From Brachynemurus nebulosus (Eukaryota; Arthropoda; Insecta; Neuroptera; Myrmeleontidae): a DNA stretch of 64,000 nucleotides. The DNA lies in assembly GCA_035578155.1 (NCBI GenBank), contig JAPWDM010000005.1:16738877-16802876 (forward strand), written 5' to 3'. Numbering within the stretch: the stretch's first letter is position 1; each line of letters begins with the position of its first letter. Under the pieces are notes generated by a model that saw only the letters and a program-made list of their open reading frames with translations, made no database searches and was not told the DNA's origin. Of the stretch, positions 1 to 12,953 are shown one piece after another. The translations under genes were made by a program, and so were the position numbers.

Positions 1-121
1 AATCAATAGCCACGACCTAATAATGCTTGTTCGCTCTTGTAGAGCTAATGGACGACTAGTTAGTAAGCAGTATAAAATGCAGCTCATTGCAACTTTCGAA
101 CCACAGGTCTTTATATGTACG

Positions 122-663
122 CTTACGCTCCTTTCACATTATACGGTTTTTGCCGTACGGCAAAAAACCGTACGGTCGCATTTTTTTAGTCTAGTGAAGA
201 AGAGCATTGGACCTTTCACATTACACGGTCACGGCAAAATGCCGTTGCCGTGCCGTGTAGCAGCCGTCTCTTGCCACTGGACTTCACGGTTGCCGTACGG
301 CGTTTTTAGCTCAGTAGTGTATGTAATTAAATGGATGCTTTCACATTAGACGGCTTTTTAACGTACGGCATTAACAATATTTTGTTGAATTTCATGTTAA
401 TTATTAATTTTATTTGTGAAATGGATGAAACTAATGTTGAATGTGATAACCAATATTTTAATAGATTGTATGTAATTTCGAAATTGTGTGTTTTGATGTT
501 AACTTCGTTAAGAAATTAATCAAATGAGTCTGTAAACATCCGAAAATAGTTGAAAAACTTATTTTCGTAATTTTTCAGGTCTTCAAAGAGTGTGATAATA
601 AATAATCCTACTTTCTATTTCCTCTGATTTATAAAATTAACATTAATGACACTTATTACTTGT
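122..663. repeat. First copy of a 0.68-kb tandem duplication
   Basis: This segment recurs at 798-1329 with an offset of about 676 bp and only scattered differences. Shared landmarks are the start at ACGCTCC, the phrase CATTGGACCTTTCACATTAC, the run GCCGTACGGCGTTTTTA, and the end CACTTATTACTTGT. The copy contains repeated TTTCACATTA-ACGG phrases and CCGTACGG palindromes. Short open frames here are low-complexity and resemble no protein family I recognise. The termini look like those of a MITE family, but a target duplication could not be assigned. Confidence 0.75.
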
Positions 664-675
664 ATAATGTTGCAA

Positions 676-812
676 GTCGAATAAAGATATTCAGTTTACA
701 ACGGCAAAAAACCGTGCAATGTGAAAGTAACAATATCACGGCAAAAAACCGTACGGTTTTTTACCGTACGGCGAAAACCGTACAATGTGAAAGGAGCGTT
801 ACGCTCCTTTTA
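676..812. repeat. CCGTACGG palindrome cluster at the duplication junction
   Basis: Between the two copies lie several head-to-head phrases: CCGTACGGTTTTTTACCGTACGG, then CCGTACAATGTGAAAGG, then the palindrome GGAGCGTTACGCTCC, then the mirror phrase CTTTTACATTATACGG. The phrase next to ACGG appears in both orientations, as expected when two inverted-repeat element ends abut. No coding potential is seen. Confidence 0.55.
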
Positions 813-1329
813 CATTATACGGTTTTTACCGTACGGCAAAAAACCGTCGCATTTTTTTAGCGGAGTAAAGAAGAACATTGGACCTTTCACATTACACGGT
901 CACGGCAAAATGCCGTTGCCGTGTCGTGTAGCAGCCGTCTCTTACCACTGGACAAGACGATTGCCGTACGGCGTTTTTAACTCAATAGTGTATGTAATTA
1001 AATGCATGCTTTCACATTAGACGGCTTTTTAACGTACGGCTTTAACAATATTTTGTTGAATTTCATGTTAAGTATTTTATTTGTGAAATGGATGAAACGA
1101 ATGTTGAATGTGGTAACAAGCATTTTAATACATTGTATCAAATTTCAGAATTGTGTGTTTTGATGTTAAGTTCGCCAAGAAATTAATCAAAGGAGTCTGT
1201 AAACATCCGAAAATAGTTGAAAAACTTATTTTCATCATTTTTCAAGTCTTCAGAGAATGTGATAATAAATAATCCTACTTTCTATTTCCTCTGATTTATA
1301 GAATTAACTTAATCACACTTATTACTTGT
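798..1329. repeat. Second copy of the 0.68-kb tandem duplication
   Basis: Partner of the copy at 122-663. It keeps the same order of landmarks with point differences and small indels, for example in the AT-rich part near 1070. Divergence by eye is a few to several percent, so the duplication is not brand new. Confidence 0.75.
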
Positions 1330-1471
1330 GATTTTTTGTCCATGCTGGTGTCGTTAGCACAGACATAGTAAGGTCGTTTCCGTATTCTGTGTTTACAACA
1401 ATAAACTGATAGATTCTGTTACTAGTGCACTATTGTTTACGAAAAAAAAAATAGGTAATTGTTAATGCAAC

Positions 1472-1477
1472 AAAAAA

Positions 1478-1508
<31 letters not shown>

Positions 1509-1509
1509 A
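1472..1509. repeat. (AAAT)n microsatellite
   Basis: An uninterrupted run of about nine AAAT units, immediately downstream of an A-rich tract. It may be the tail of a retroposed sequence, but no head is recognisable. Confidence 0.9.
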
Positions 1510-1809
1510 ACCTTAAATTCAAAATTATTTTACATATAATATAACGTATTCGTATTCATTGCATCCATAGTGTCCAATCGGTCCTTTTTTCTCAAAACAC
1601 ATTATTAATAATAGAATATAATTATTTGTACATTATTATCTGTGCTTGTAACAACAATAATTTAAGAAAAATTATTTTGTTTGTCAATCGAGTCTTTTAT
1701 AACGCGGTTAATTCGTACCGCGTTATAGGAACTTAGAACTAATTGATACCGTAACTTGGGGTAAGATTGGCCCATTTTTTGCGTTTTTTTACGTAAACTG
1801 CATTATATT

Positions 1810-1813
<4 letters not shown>

Positions 1814-1906
<93 letters not shown>
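1814..1906. repeat. (TA)n microsatellite, about 93 bp
   Basis: Uninterrupted TA dinucleotides. Confidence 0.95.
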
Positions 1907-1908
<2 letters not shown>

Positions 1909-2309
1909 GGTAACTTCCTTTTACTATTAGCTATTAAACTCTGCATATTCCAAAGTATATATTGACTGGTTATTTTGAACTCAGAACTTATTTATTTTTA
2001 TTTAGGATTATCTGAAAATTTGGGACAATCTTATCTTTAATTGGGGTAACATTGTCCTAAATATAAATTGCCATAGTAATTAAGGCCAAATATGATTTGG
2101 AACAATGTTAGACACTTTTAATTGTGGTTGTACGTAAGTAGATATAGTGTCCAATAAGTTGGGGATCAAATAAAGTGAAACTTAACATTTTACAAAAAGT
2201 AATAAGCATGTATTTTCAAGATATTTCTTTTATGTAAATATACATGTTATATGATACTCTTTGTTTAAATACTAAAAATGTGAACAAAAATACTATGTCA
2301 AAAACACAT

Positions 2310-2592
2310 CCAGTTCTCGTACGATGAACTGATTTCGTTTTGAACCCATTTTTGGTGGGGGTATTTTACAGTAGTTATAAGAAGACGTGTCTTTCTTTTC
2401 GGGTCACTCCCAGCCTTTGAGCTTTTCCTCCATGCATTCAACCGTAGGGCCATTGTTAGTAAGACTTACACTCCTTCCAGGGTGTTTTTGTCCATTAAAA
2501 TTCACAACCACAAAATTGTCAACGGCAAACTCCGACGGGTTGATAAAAACTGAAGAATTGAGAGGGGGGAGGGGGGCTTCATGATCTTGCAT
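2310..2592 (-). pseudogene. Decayed transposon ORF C-terminal fragment
   Basis: Reading on the minus strand from 2592 there is an open stretch with FAVDNFVVVNFNGQKHPG and then GPTVECMEEKLKGWE. An in-frame TGA at about 2401-2403 sits where a Trp codon would be expected. The same frame then continues through PEKKDTSSY and IPPPKMGSKRNQF to about 2310. The style (VVVNFNGQKHPG, IPPPK) resembles a conserved C-terminal segment I associate with proteins encoded by insect DNA transposons, but I cannot name the domain. It lies inside the pogo-like element 1685-2772, so it is probably that element's own coding relic. Confidence 0.45.
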
Positions 2593-2772
2593 TCAATTGA
2601 ATGCAATTGAATGCAAAAGTTTACCACGTAGATAGTTATTTGAGTTGTTGAAATTTTCTTGTACAAAAACCGCGCTCTATGAAGACTGTGTTATAAAAAA
2701 ACTGTCGCAATTTCATATCGCGTTATATGGAATTCTCTTTATAAGGATACCGCGTTATAGGAGACTTTATTG

Positions 2773-5700
2773 TATACAATAATAGTTGAATTGTTTGTTA
2801 GGTACTCCGTATATACTTACTTTGATGCCGTATTTCACTAAGAAATTCAGTAGTTTTTCAGTTGTTATAAAGAAAAATAATTTTCAGTGTATGATATATA
2901 ATCCGTTGGTTAATGGATTATCTTCTATATATAATTTTCCTGGTAGACTTACCTACGTATTGTTTAGATCAATTCCTTCTGAGAATTGTTACACTTGAGA
3001 GTAGCAATATAATTCTACGAACAGGTTGGATATATTAATTAAAATTCACATAGTGTTTGAAAAATTGTCAAACTGGATCGTCTGGGACATAATGAATTGG
3101 TCATACATGCCAAAGTAAATCGAGTGTTCAAGTATCAGCTAAAGCTGAACATTAATTGTAAGTGAACATATGAATATTGGTGTATGTATAAATAGGAACA
3201 AAAGTTCGCCCTACATTAAAATAATGTTTCGCAGGCACTCGATAACATTTGAAAAATAGGTTGGATATATATTCAGTTAAAAATGTAATCCTTTTCCGAT
3301 CTCATTACTGGAATCATGACGGTAACAATGTAATAAGACCTAAAATTTGTAACAAAATGAAGTTGAAGCATAAAATCACTTTAATAATTGCATAAAAGCT
3401 TCTTACGTGTAAGAGAAAACTGTGTGCCACACCCTATTCGCAAAAATTATACACTTTTCTGAATACACTACTTCCTACTAATGTTGTTGTCAAGTTGAAA
3501 CAATCGGTTCCCATTAGAATATGATGGTAACTTATATACCTACATTTATTTACATATATACATTGACACTAGTGACACCACACGTGTAAATCAAAAAGCA
3601 ATAAGATGACAGCAAAGAAAAATTATGACAAATTACAACACTGTTGCTGCTCTTGCACTTCGACGATCGAGCATAAAAGGGTGCTAGAGAGAGGGGCGTG
3701 TAACAAATGAATAATGAACGGTTCAACGAACATCAAGTTCATTTGTTACTGAAATCATTTATCTCGTACGTTCTCAGGCGTCGTCATATTCTCGATATTT
3801 TAGAAGGAACGCGAAGGAAACTCGACATTTTATAAATGTTATCGGATGCGGGTACGTATAGTAGTGTATGGCATGTTAACGGTGATAAATGTTTTCTCGT
3901 TAATTACAAGAAAATTTTCATTTTTATTATCAGATTTGTAGAATAATTACTTGCGATATTATCGACTGTAACGAATGTTTCGCTAGCAACTAATTAAATT
4001 AACGCGTTGGTTTAATATTTTTGATTCGAAATGTAAGTGATACTAAAGTATATAATAAACTCTGTCGCAGCAATTCAGCAGCAGATCCAGCTCTCAAATT
4101 AGGCAAGGGCCACATTTTTTTAGTTTTCACAATGTTTTTTGGCCTTGTAAATTTTAAGAAAAAATATACCTAAATTAGAACGGCTTTGAAAACTTATAAT
4201 TCGCTTCCAATTTCATAATTTTATCATTTTACTTACAATTTTTTAAGGAAGTGAAAAATGTTAAAAAACTTGATGACGCCATTAAATTAAAAAATTCTCT
4301 TTTTCTCAAAGTAAACGGTATTGAGTGTAATTGGTTGTATTAGGGTAATTTGGATATGAACTTAATCTCATTTTTGTCATGTAAAGGACCCAATAGAGAA
4401 TATGCATGTTTTTTTTATTACCTAAATCGTTAGAGGAACTAATAATAACTCTAAAAAAACTATTTTAAAAAATATCAGTATCCTTAAATAATTTAAAAAA
4501 ATTATTTGTTTTTTATTGTTATAACCTAATACATTTTAAACGAAATCGCGCCGGGTATGACGTATTTTGGCACGATTAGTACTCCAATCTTGAGATTAGA
4601 ATTTTTAATGATAGTAACGATAGTAACAACAATAAATTATATAATTACTTTACTAATTTTTTTAATCGTGACACGCCCCTTTCTCAGACTTTGTTTGAAA
4701 ATGCTTTGCTTGGTACAAGGCCCCTCAATGTCATTTAAAGAGCCTCCCCTAACCCAAAGCTTTCATTCCCACAACTCCACTTCCACGACAAATTTTGATG
4801 TTTGCAGTCGTTGAGAACTGAAAAGTTGGCAAGCCTGCTCTGCACCCTTAAAATATTATAAACTACTTAAAACTTTACTTGTTCATCAATATTGTGACAA
4901 TCTGACTAAATGGATTTTATATAGTGGAGCAAACACATTCATTATTATTTATAATTTTCAAAATTGGGACACAACACAAAAGATGAAATGCATTGAATTT
5001 GAACGGAAATGCCTGCATATACAACACAATATAGAATTTTGATCAATGTACAAATTTTAATCACAATAGATAGTTTTATAAGATCATTGACCGCAAATCT
5101 CGAATATTCTAACAATGGTAACAACCCAATTGTAACATAGTACAGATACTACATTGAATGGTTACAGTACATGTTTTTGTAAAACCATTGTTATTGTATG
5201 TTGAGATATTGCCGTTACAAAATTGTCGACATACAACAAGAGCACCAAGCAAGCAAGCAAGCAGACGAGCGGACGGGCGTCCGACAGTTTGGAGCACAGT
5301 ATGAAATGAAATTTTAATGTATGGCACGCTTTCCGTTGGTCCAAATTACAATATCAAACATTTTGATAAGTTTTGAAATGTTTGCTGGTGTTGAATGTAC
5401 ATACATAGATTCATAATATAGTTGATTCCAAGTATTGACCGATGGTAAAGTTTGTATCAAGAAATAAGTTTTGAACTATATGCATTGCCATTCGTAAAGT
5501 TCGTGAAAAATGGGAAAAATTTTAATACATTTTTTAACAAAATATATGTAGAGGAAGGTGGGGCCAGAGAGAGTATTAAGTAGGGACAGTCAGTTGCCCT
5601 ACGTGCCAAATTTTAAGTATAATAAAAAGATACACTCCGAAAATCTACAATTCGCTTCAAATTGAAAAATTCTAATAAACTTGATGACGTCATCAAATTA

Positions 5701-6486
5701 ACAACATGTTTTTCTTAAATCAACCTTTATGGAAGTGATTTGCATTAGCGTGATTGATTGAATTAGAGAAATTTTGGTGTAAACTCTTCATTTTTGTTAT
5801 CAAAATGATACAATTTTCTCCAGAAATAAGACTCCTAATTGAAATTTTATTGCGATCAAGATTTTTATACAATTTGGTATATTTGAATAAGAAACAGTTA
5901 TTTTTATTGATTTTTATTAAATATTAATTAATATAATATTGAAATTCAACGTAAAAATTGTGTTATTAATACAGCGATATTTTTAAACACGTTCTTCTCG
6001 AAGCATCATTTTTAATATTTGCGGAAACTCTCCGTTAAAGACTACTGTATCGATTTTTTTGAAATTTATCCTCAATATATTCCATCTTATTACCTTCTAT
6101 ATCAGTGCCCTTTCCAACGTTTACGTCGACCCGAGCAAAAATGAAAAATTCCGCCCCGTCTTTTTTTTTGCTCGTTAGGTTTTATTTTTTCCGCCAAAAT
6201 ACAAGTGAGCAACGAAAGTTTTCTGTTTCTCATTAATTTTTCGACGAAAATCCTGTCTATATGTGAACTAAACTTATATGTCAATATACAAACAAAAGGA
6301 TTTATTTAAATTAAATATTAATTTTTTTTTTCAAAAGAAAAAAAACATTCTACATATTTATGTTAATAACATAGAAAAAAAATTTAAATTTTCTCATAAT
6401 AATTATGGCGACTAGAGCACCCGCCATTTGGAAACTTCTAGAGTGACACGTTCCAATGAATGATTTCTACAGCCGTCATTCTTATA
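2773..6486. other. AT-rich stretch with one dispersed repeat pair
   Basis: No gene is recognisable. Two related segments occur at about 4195-4380 and 5620-5810. Both contain ATTCGCTTC, then an ACTTGATGACG phrase and the same spacing to a CATTTTTGT phrase. A short (CAAG)n run lies near 5250. A pyrimidine-rich segment at 6105-6200 resembles 47295-47440. The open frames here are short and family-less. Confidence 0.5.
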
Positions 6487-7327
6487 CACGGAGAGAAAAA
6501 TCATATAATTTTTGCAGATAAAATTTCAGAAATGTTACCACGCTCTCTTTTAATGCGTGCGCGATCGACGACCAAAGTAAAAAATATATTATAGCGTGGT
6601 AAAATTTAATGTGGTAACGCAACTTCTATCACACTCTTATGCATATATGTTATAGTTTAATTCTTGTTGTCGTACTCTTTCATTTGCGCATGTGACCCGC
6701 AAACTTATGTTGCTTCGGCTATACCTGTAAAAACTTCGAAGATGCCCGATCTTTTCCGATCTTTGATTCTTTATGATCCATACAAAAATGATTGTCAACA
6801 ATATATTCTAATACTGAAGATAGTGGAGTAACAAAATGATGAATTAAACGATGACCATCCGTCAAGACATTCTAATGAACACTGCTTCGACACCACACGA
6901 CGCCACACCAGCTAACCAGCTACTTGCAACACCACCAGTTCTACTATGTGACCTTCATATATGATTGTGTTGATACTTTCTGCAGCTGGCCTCACTATGT
7001 GACAGCGCTGATACCTTCTCTTTCCTTCTTTCTACTATTAGATTCTTTTATTCTTTTGTACTTTTCTTCTATTTTAACACAGCATGGTAATTTTTGTAAG
7101 AAAAATAATTAAACTTTCAAATTTTACATTTTACAAATTTTACAACTTTTTCAAAGTTTTACAAATTTTCCGGAGCTAATTTTACGGAAAGAACATTCCA
7201 TCCTTTAAATTTTTTATGATTAATTATAATTTTTATATTTTTACCGTACAAAATTGAAAATGTTCGCCTGTTACACGTCGATTGTAGTGCTGAGCACAGT
7301 AATTTTTATATGAATTTTCTCTCTGTT
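6487..7327. mobile_element. TA-flanked MITE, CACGGAGAG family
   Basis: The left end, TA followed by CACGGAGAGAAAAATCATAT, matches the reverse complement of the right end (AACAGAGAGAAAATTCATAT followed by TA). This gives imperfect inverted repeats of about 20 bp flanked by TA dinucleotides, as in Tc1/mariner-type MITEs. The interior is AT-rich and has no transposase. Confidence 0.6.
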
Positions 7328-8224
7328 TATAATATACTGAAATAAAGAAATATGTTGCAACACTTTAAGGTCATTGTAAATAATACGTCAAATTTTAGGA
7401 AAATAGATCAACTTTTCCCTTGGTAAAAAAATTCCCGAAATTCTTTTATTTTCGCCTGTCTAAAGGTATTTCTCCCCTTAATATTCACTATCTTTAACTC
7501 CTAGCAGTAGAATCATACTGTATCTCTATCTCTTTGAGTGTAATAATTTATCTCTGTTGCAACAAATTTTCTAAAATTAATATAAAACTTGCACTCATAT
7601 TATATTTAGGTACTTATTATATTTATATATAAACGTTTATTAGACAGGTTATGTTACAGTTTAGTTTATCTTACGGAAATAAATGCATTTCCACATAGCA
7701 ATAACTAGGACCTACAATAGTGGATGCAGTGTAGAATAGGTTGAAGTATTTTCTAAGTACTACGTTATTTACATGATTAAAAGTATCATCATTGGTGTGT
7801 ACGGTGCAAGAGCTTGGAGATGAACTATGAAATAAAATAAATATTCTCCAACAAAGTAGGTACTTTGCAACTTGCGATTGCAATATTTTTTTACATAATT
7901 TATACTTATTTAAAAAGTTATCCGCATAAGTTTATTTTATAAATGAAGTGAGAATTTATCTCGTTTCACTAAAAGCAGTTACGTAAGATATTTTTGTAGT
8001 TGTAAGTCGCGGGAAGGTTCAGGAAAAGGGTAATATTAAGAGGTTATATGTACTTGCTTTCTTTTATGGCATTTTTTTCAGCAATTCAGAATATGGTTTC
8101 TTTTATTGCATTTTTTTTCAGCAAATCGTATCAAAATATTTCCACAATTTTTCGTACGAATCGCACCATTATTACTACTTTGAAAAACTACCAATGCACA
8201 CGTCCAGCACTAATGTTATTTCAA
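7328..8224. other. AT-rich stretch, nothing recognised
   Basis: No ORF, RNA gene or repeat boundary that I can support. Short frames present are AT-rich and lack domain motifs. Confidence 0.5.
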
Positions 8225-9113
8225 TTAAAAAGAGGGTAAGGTTAATTCGTACAAAAAAGGCATGTTTTTGTTATTTTTTTGTGACGACACAATTAAAATC
8301 CCTTTATTAAAACCAGTGGTACATTAAAGTATGACCTTTGAAGAAGATTGTATAAAATTTTCAGGAAGAAATATTAAAAAATACAGTAATGGCAGCAATT
8401 ATTCGAACGTGTCCCGGAAAAAAGTAGAATTGCGGTGCCCCTCATAACTTGATGCTGGATCATACGAAATAAAAAAATTAAAGTTCATTCGATAGATAAT
8501 AGTTTTCCTCAGGTAGAGCTGGGAAGGTTTTTAGAAATTTCAATTTTTTATTTTTTTGGAACACTTAGAACGGAAAAACACGATTTTTTGCGAAAAAGAT
8601 TGGCTAATTTGTTATTGTAAAATAAAAATGATTAACAAATTTGAAAAAACTCTCCAGCGTAACCTCGTAAATTATGTATAGAAATAGTGTTCAAAATTTC
8701 AAATGGATCGGTGTTGTAGTTTTGAAGTTATGAGGGGTACCGACTTTGAAAACGTGAGCTGTGGGGAAAACGCTTTAAAGTTTTGAACACTTAAAAATTC
8801 TTGCATAAAACTGATATAGAATATACTTACTACTAAACTAAATTTTGTATCCTACACTGACAAAATATACAGTACAGGTATAAACACGTTAGTACGTCCA
8901 TTGAAATTTCTATAATATAACTGAGAGAGAGAGAAATATATAGAGAACGAAACATCTGCCAGGTAACAACAAAAATGCTTATAACTTCGTCAATTTTGCT
9001 CCAATCAACTTAAAATTTTGAGACAATATTCTTGAGATATTATGCAATCAGTTAAAAAAAATAAAAAAAATGTAAAAAAAAAAAACTATTTTAATACCTT
9101 ACCCTGCCCTTAA
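8225..9113. mobile_element. TTAA-flanked MITE copy 1
   Basis: Bounded by TTAA at 8225-8228 and 9110-9113. The left end AGAGGGTAAGGTTAATTCG and the right end (reverse strand) GGGCAGGGTAAGGTATTAAA form imperfect inverted repeats. The interior has no ORF. It carries the phrases ATTTGTTATTGTAAAAT, AAATTTCAAA-GGATCGG and CGCTTTAAAGTTTTG, which recur in the same order in the element at 55122-55981. TTAA duplications are known for the piggyBac and Kolobok superfamilies; which one applies cannot be told here. Confidence 0.65.
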
Positions 9114-9379
9114 CGGTGGAAATAAATTCAGGCTATATGAATCCTATTTAAAGAATTGTTTGTTAACATTTCCCTAAAGCTTAAGAAAATGTCTATATTT
9201 ATCTGATGGTAGGGTCGGGTTTATAAGAGTGGCTGGAGGGGTGAAATTGGAGGTAATTTTCTTGTACAGCCTGAGTGGTTCAATGTGTCAAATTTTCACC
9301 ATCATAAATGGAAAGAGCACCAAAATTCGGTTGTGAAAGCACCAAAAGTTTTTAAAAAAATAGGATATATTATATTGTA

Positions 9380-9935
9380 TTACTGGCTGTACCCGCGACA
9401 TCGTTTGCGGACGCGTTGTTATAAACTCAATTAGAAGACCATAAGCGTAATAATTTTACAGAACTTGCATAGAACAATAATTTATTTTTACGTAGGTAGT
9501 GCATGCACATGCTCAAAATGTCTTTTGTATTTTCCCGACGGAAGGAAACCCTTTCCCGCAATAAAAAGTATCGTAAGTGTTGACGCAGGTAATTGGTTAT
9601 CACCGCACAAAATTTCATCAATAGTTTTTGCGTAATGTGTGCACATGCTCGAAATAGTTTTTCTATTATCCCGTGGGAATGAGACATTTTCCCGGAGTAA
9701 AGAGTATCTCGGATGTTGACCCAGGTAATAAGCTATCACTACACCAAATTTCATCAAAATCCGTCTAATAGTTGTTGCATGATGTGTGCACATGCTTTTC
9801 CTGGAATAAAAAGTATCCTAGATGTTGACCCTGGTAATAAGTTATCATCACATCAAATTTCATTAATAGTTTTTATCCATCCATTTAATAGTTTTTACGT
9901 GATGCGTGAACAGACAGAGAGACAGACAGACAAAA
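9380..9935. repeat. Degenerate internal repeats ending in a GACAGACAGAC tail
   Basis: About three or four diverged units of roughly 110 bp repeat the phrases GTTGACCCAGGTAATAAG, AAATTTCATCAA-AGTTTTT and GATGTGTGCACATGC. They end at CAGACAGAGAGACAGACAGA. The phrase AATTTCATCAAAATCCGTCT plus a simple-sequence tail is typical of 3' ends of insect non-LTR retroposons and related SINEs. Open frames crossing this array on both strands are products of the repeat and not genes. Confidence 0.55.
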
Positions 9936-10689
9936 ATTTTAAAAATCGCTGTTTTGATATCTACATTGATAACTATTTAGAGTACCAGTACAATTTTCAA
10001 AAAATATTCCATGTACAGAAATGGTCTCATTACAGTTTAATTATATGTATAGATGTATGGATTATAGATTGCAAATACTTTCTCTATTTTTTATTTTTAT
10101 TTTTATGTTTATTTCATCATGAAAATGTAAATTTTTACTTTCCGATGGTTAATGTATTTTTCAGTACTTACTTAATTGGTAATTTAGTCATGTGCATATT
10201 TGATTACTCCTATTCTATATATTTTGCACCTATTTCTTCGAAAGTTGTTAGGTATATTATCGGTTGTATAGATTTAACCTATACAGTCTTTTAAAGAGGA
10301 ACTTTTCATCAATTTAAAATTTTCCTTTATATCTTATAGATTTCGAGATATCTTAAGAAATACGATTTGAATCCCCAGCTTTTGGGGCTGCTTTCACCTC
10401 GTAAACGGTGAAGATTACCGATAAAAAAAAGTACAGATCCCTTATTTTTGCCTATTCTACACATCAGAAAAGTTTCAAGAAGATTGGCGACTGACATTTG
10501 GGTTGTGTTACTTGTAAGTGATCAGACAACGACATTTCATATTACACGACCTACTTTTATTACAACTAACGATGAAAATGATTTCACGCTGTAAGAATGT
10601 TATTTAAGTTTAAATAACTGCTCTTAATCGTTTCTCTTATGCTTGAGAATATGTCGGTATTTATCTGAATTATATGATCGGCCACGTAG

Positions 10690-10765
10690 TCGAAAAACCA
10701 CTACGTAAATCAATTATCCATGATTTTACCGGGTCGTGACTGAAAAAAGGTTGAGAAACGCTGTC
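10690..10765. mobile_element. hAT-like terminus, one end only
   Basis: Read on the reverse strand, the segment begins CAGCGTTTCTCAACCTTTTT. That is the style of hAT termini (a terminal CAG followed by TTCTCAACC). No matching left terminus was found nearby, so this is probably a solo or decayed end. Confidence 0.35.
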
Positions 10766-11912
10766 TTAGATTGTGTAAAGTCCGACACAGACTATTATAA
10801 TTTATTAATAGTCTGTGTAATTGTGACTTTGTAAATTACAAAAAGTGTTCAAGTGTGGGTAGACAAAATGCGATGATAGATACGGACGAATTTATAAGGA
10901 TTTTGTGAATGACCTACAAAATTCTAAAAATGGACAGTACAATTTAATCTAATCTAATCTAACCGTACATGTTACAATTTAGATTAGAATTTTTATACTA
11001 GACTTTTTTCACGATTTTATTACGAATATTCGAAAAAATATTACCAGATACGAACAAACTATAAAATTAAGAAACAGTCTTTTTATAGTGAAAAACTAAA
11101 GAAAATATATTGGAGCCATTTTTTTTTCGCATTGTCACGAAAAATTCGGTTCCATCATTGATCATAATCTATTTTTATTTGATCATAAAACAGTTTCCCA
11201 AACCCCATTTCGATTTCCATCATTTTCCATGCATTTTTAAACCGATGTAATCCGCATAAATTTTTTATAGATGAGTTATTTTATCGTTGAAAGAAAACCG
11301 TTGAAGGAAATTTTCCCAACATGAATAGAAGAACGTATTTTCTTTTTTATTTTTTCCTACTTTAGTTATTTAAGTGTGTACCTGTCTAAATGTGATACGT
11401 AGTTATAGGTACTGCATTTCTTTTTTGTCCTATGTTTGATATTTTTTAAAGTTAATATTTACTTGAGTTTTGTGAATGCAGTGTGGAAAAAATGCTACTA
11501 TTTTAAGAGTTTTCATACAGAAAAAATGTGTGTTTACTTTTTCCTCTCTGCTGCTTTTCTGTATTTCATAATTTATGAGTAAAATTGAATGTAACAAATA
11601 TGGATGTCATATCTTTTAAAAGAAAGTATAGTAATTATACAGGCTGAGTTTCTCGAGAGTTCCCATTTTTATTGCAGCCAAACCGCGAATTTTACGAAGA
11701 GATTATTCAAATAACAGTTTCAGATACCAGCAGGGACAGAGACCAAAAATTTCGGCTTTTTTTAAAAATTAATAAAAAAAAAGACTATTAATATTCTTAC
11801 TGCCCATTTTCTTACTATCTATTCATAACATAAAAAAAAATGTCATAGAAAAAATGAAAATTTAAGGACTTATAGCGAATTTTATACTAGCAACTTATAC
11901 CAGAATCTGTTT

Positions 11913-12027
<115 letters not shown>

Positions 12028-12893
12028 TCGAATGGTTGTCATTCTGACGGGAACTACAATGGAAAAAATTTAGAAAACTTAAAACAACGGCTGTTTGAAA
12101 AAAAATATTTTTTTGAGGTTTTTTAAAAGTGTTTTATTTTTTAAAATAGTAAAAATCAAAATTTCGCTATATCCATAGTCCCCACCATAGAGCAACATGT
12201 ATTGAAGATACACGCCAAATTCGAAGTCGATTAGATAAATAAAACTCAAGATAGCATGTCGACTAGCTTGAAAAATGTAGTTTCAAGAAAAATGCATTTA
12301 ATGTTTTGAAGTATATCACACCTGATCCCGGAAACTATGGTATTAAAATGGCTATAGCTTTATAAATTTTCAAAATTTCCTTTTGAGGACATATTTTTAA
12401 AGGTCTCTACTTCTAGAAAAAGAAACAAAAAGAAACAATTTTAATTTACAAAATTCTGGACAAGAATACTGTCTTAAAAAACATATGTTGCCGCCAGCGG
12501 TAGCTACAAGTTATATCTGAACAACATTTTGATTAACAATTTAACTCTCAAAAACCCCTGTCGCAGCATTCTGCATAACATAGCGAATTTCCGTTTATAA
12601 TAATTAGTTTTTCTCGGAAACTAGTTGACATAGAATAATAGTTTAAAGACCTTTTTTATGTAATTTTTTCTCCTCTTTTAAATGGTGTAAAAAAATTTGC
12701 CAAAAATTTTTGAATAGGTAAAAATTTTGGCAAAAAACTAATTTTTTGCAAGAACAAAAGCCATGTTCCTGGCATCCGACGTGTCTGGCTGAAGAACTCA
12801 TCCAAGATTTTTGGACTTCCAACGTTGTCACCAAATTTCGTAAACCTAGGACATTTCATTCGAGAGTTATCTTGCTAATACATAAATACATAA

Positions 12894-12897
<4 letters not shown>

Positions 12898-12951
<54 letters not shown>
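12898..12951. repeat. (TA)n microsatellite
   Basis: TA tract preceded by a few ACATA units. Confidence 0.9.

Positions 12952-12953
<2 letters not shown>

Larger units (their letters stand above)
1685..2772. mobile_element. pogo/Tigger-like element, decayed
   Basis: The left end reads CAATCGAGTCTTTTATAACG. The right end, on the reverse strand, reads CAATAAAGTCTCCTATAACG, and both continue into a CGCGGTA-type motif. TATAACGCGG motifs recur near both ends (1699-1728 and 2690-2760), typical of pogo/Tigger termini in insects. The right end is followed by TA; the matching TA is not preserved on the left. A decayed minus-strand ORF (2310-2592) and a long TA microsatellite lie inside. A second repeat-like phrase, GGGGTAAGATTGGCCC (1757) and GGGGTAACATTGTCC (2042), suggests another nested element. 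Confidence 0.5.

Noticed and set aside
9713..10294. 193-codon plus-strand open frame
   Set aside because: Its first half is translation of the degenerate repeat array and the GACAGACAGAC tail. The rest is AT-rich, Phe/Tyr/Ile-rich and has no domain signature.
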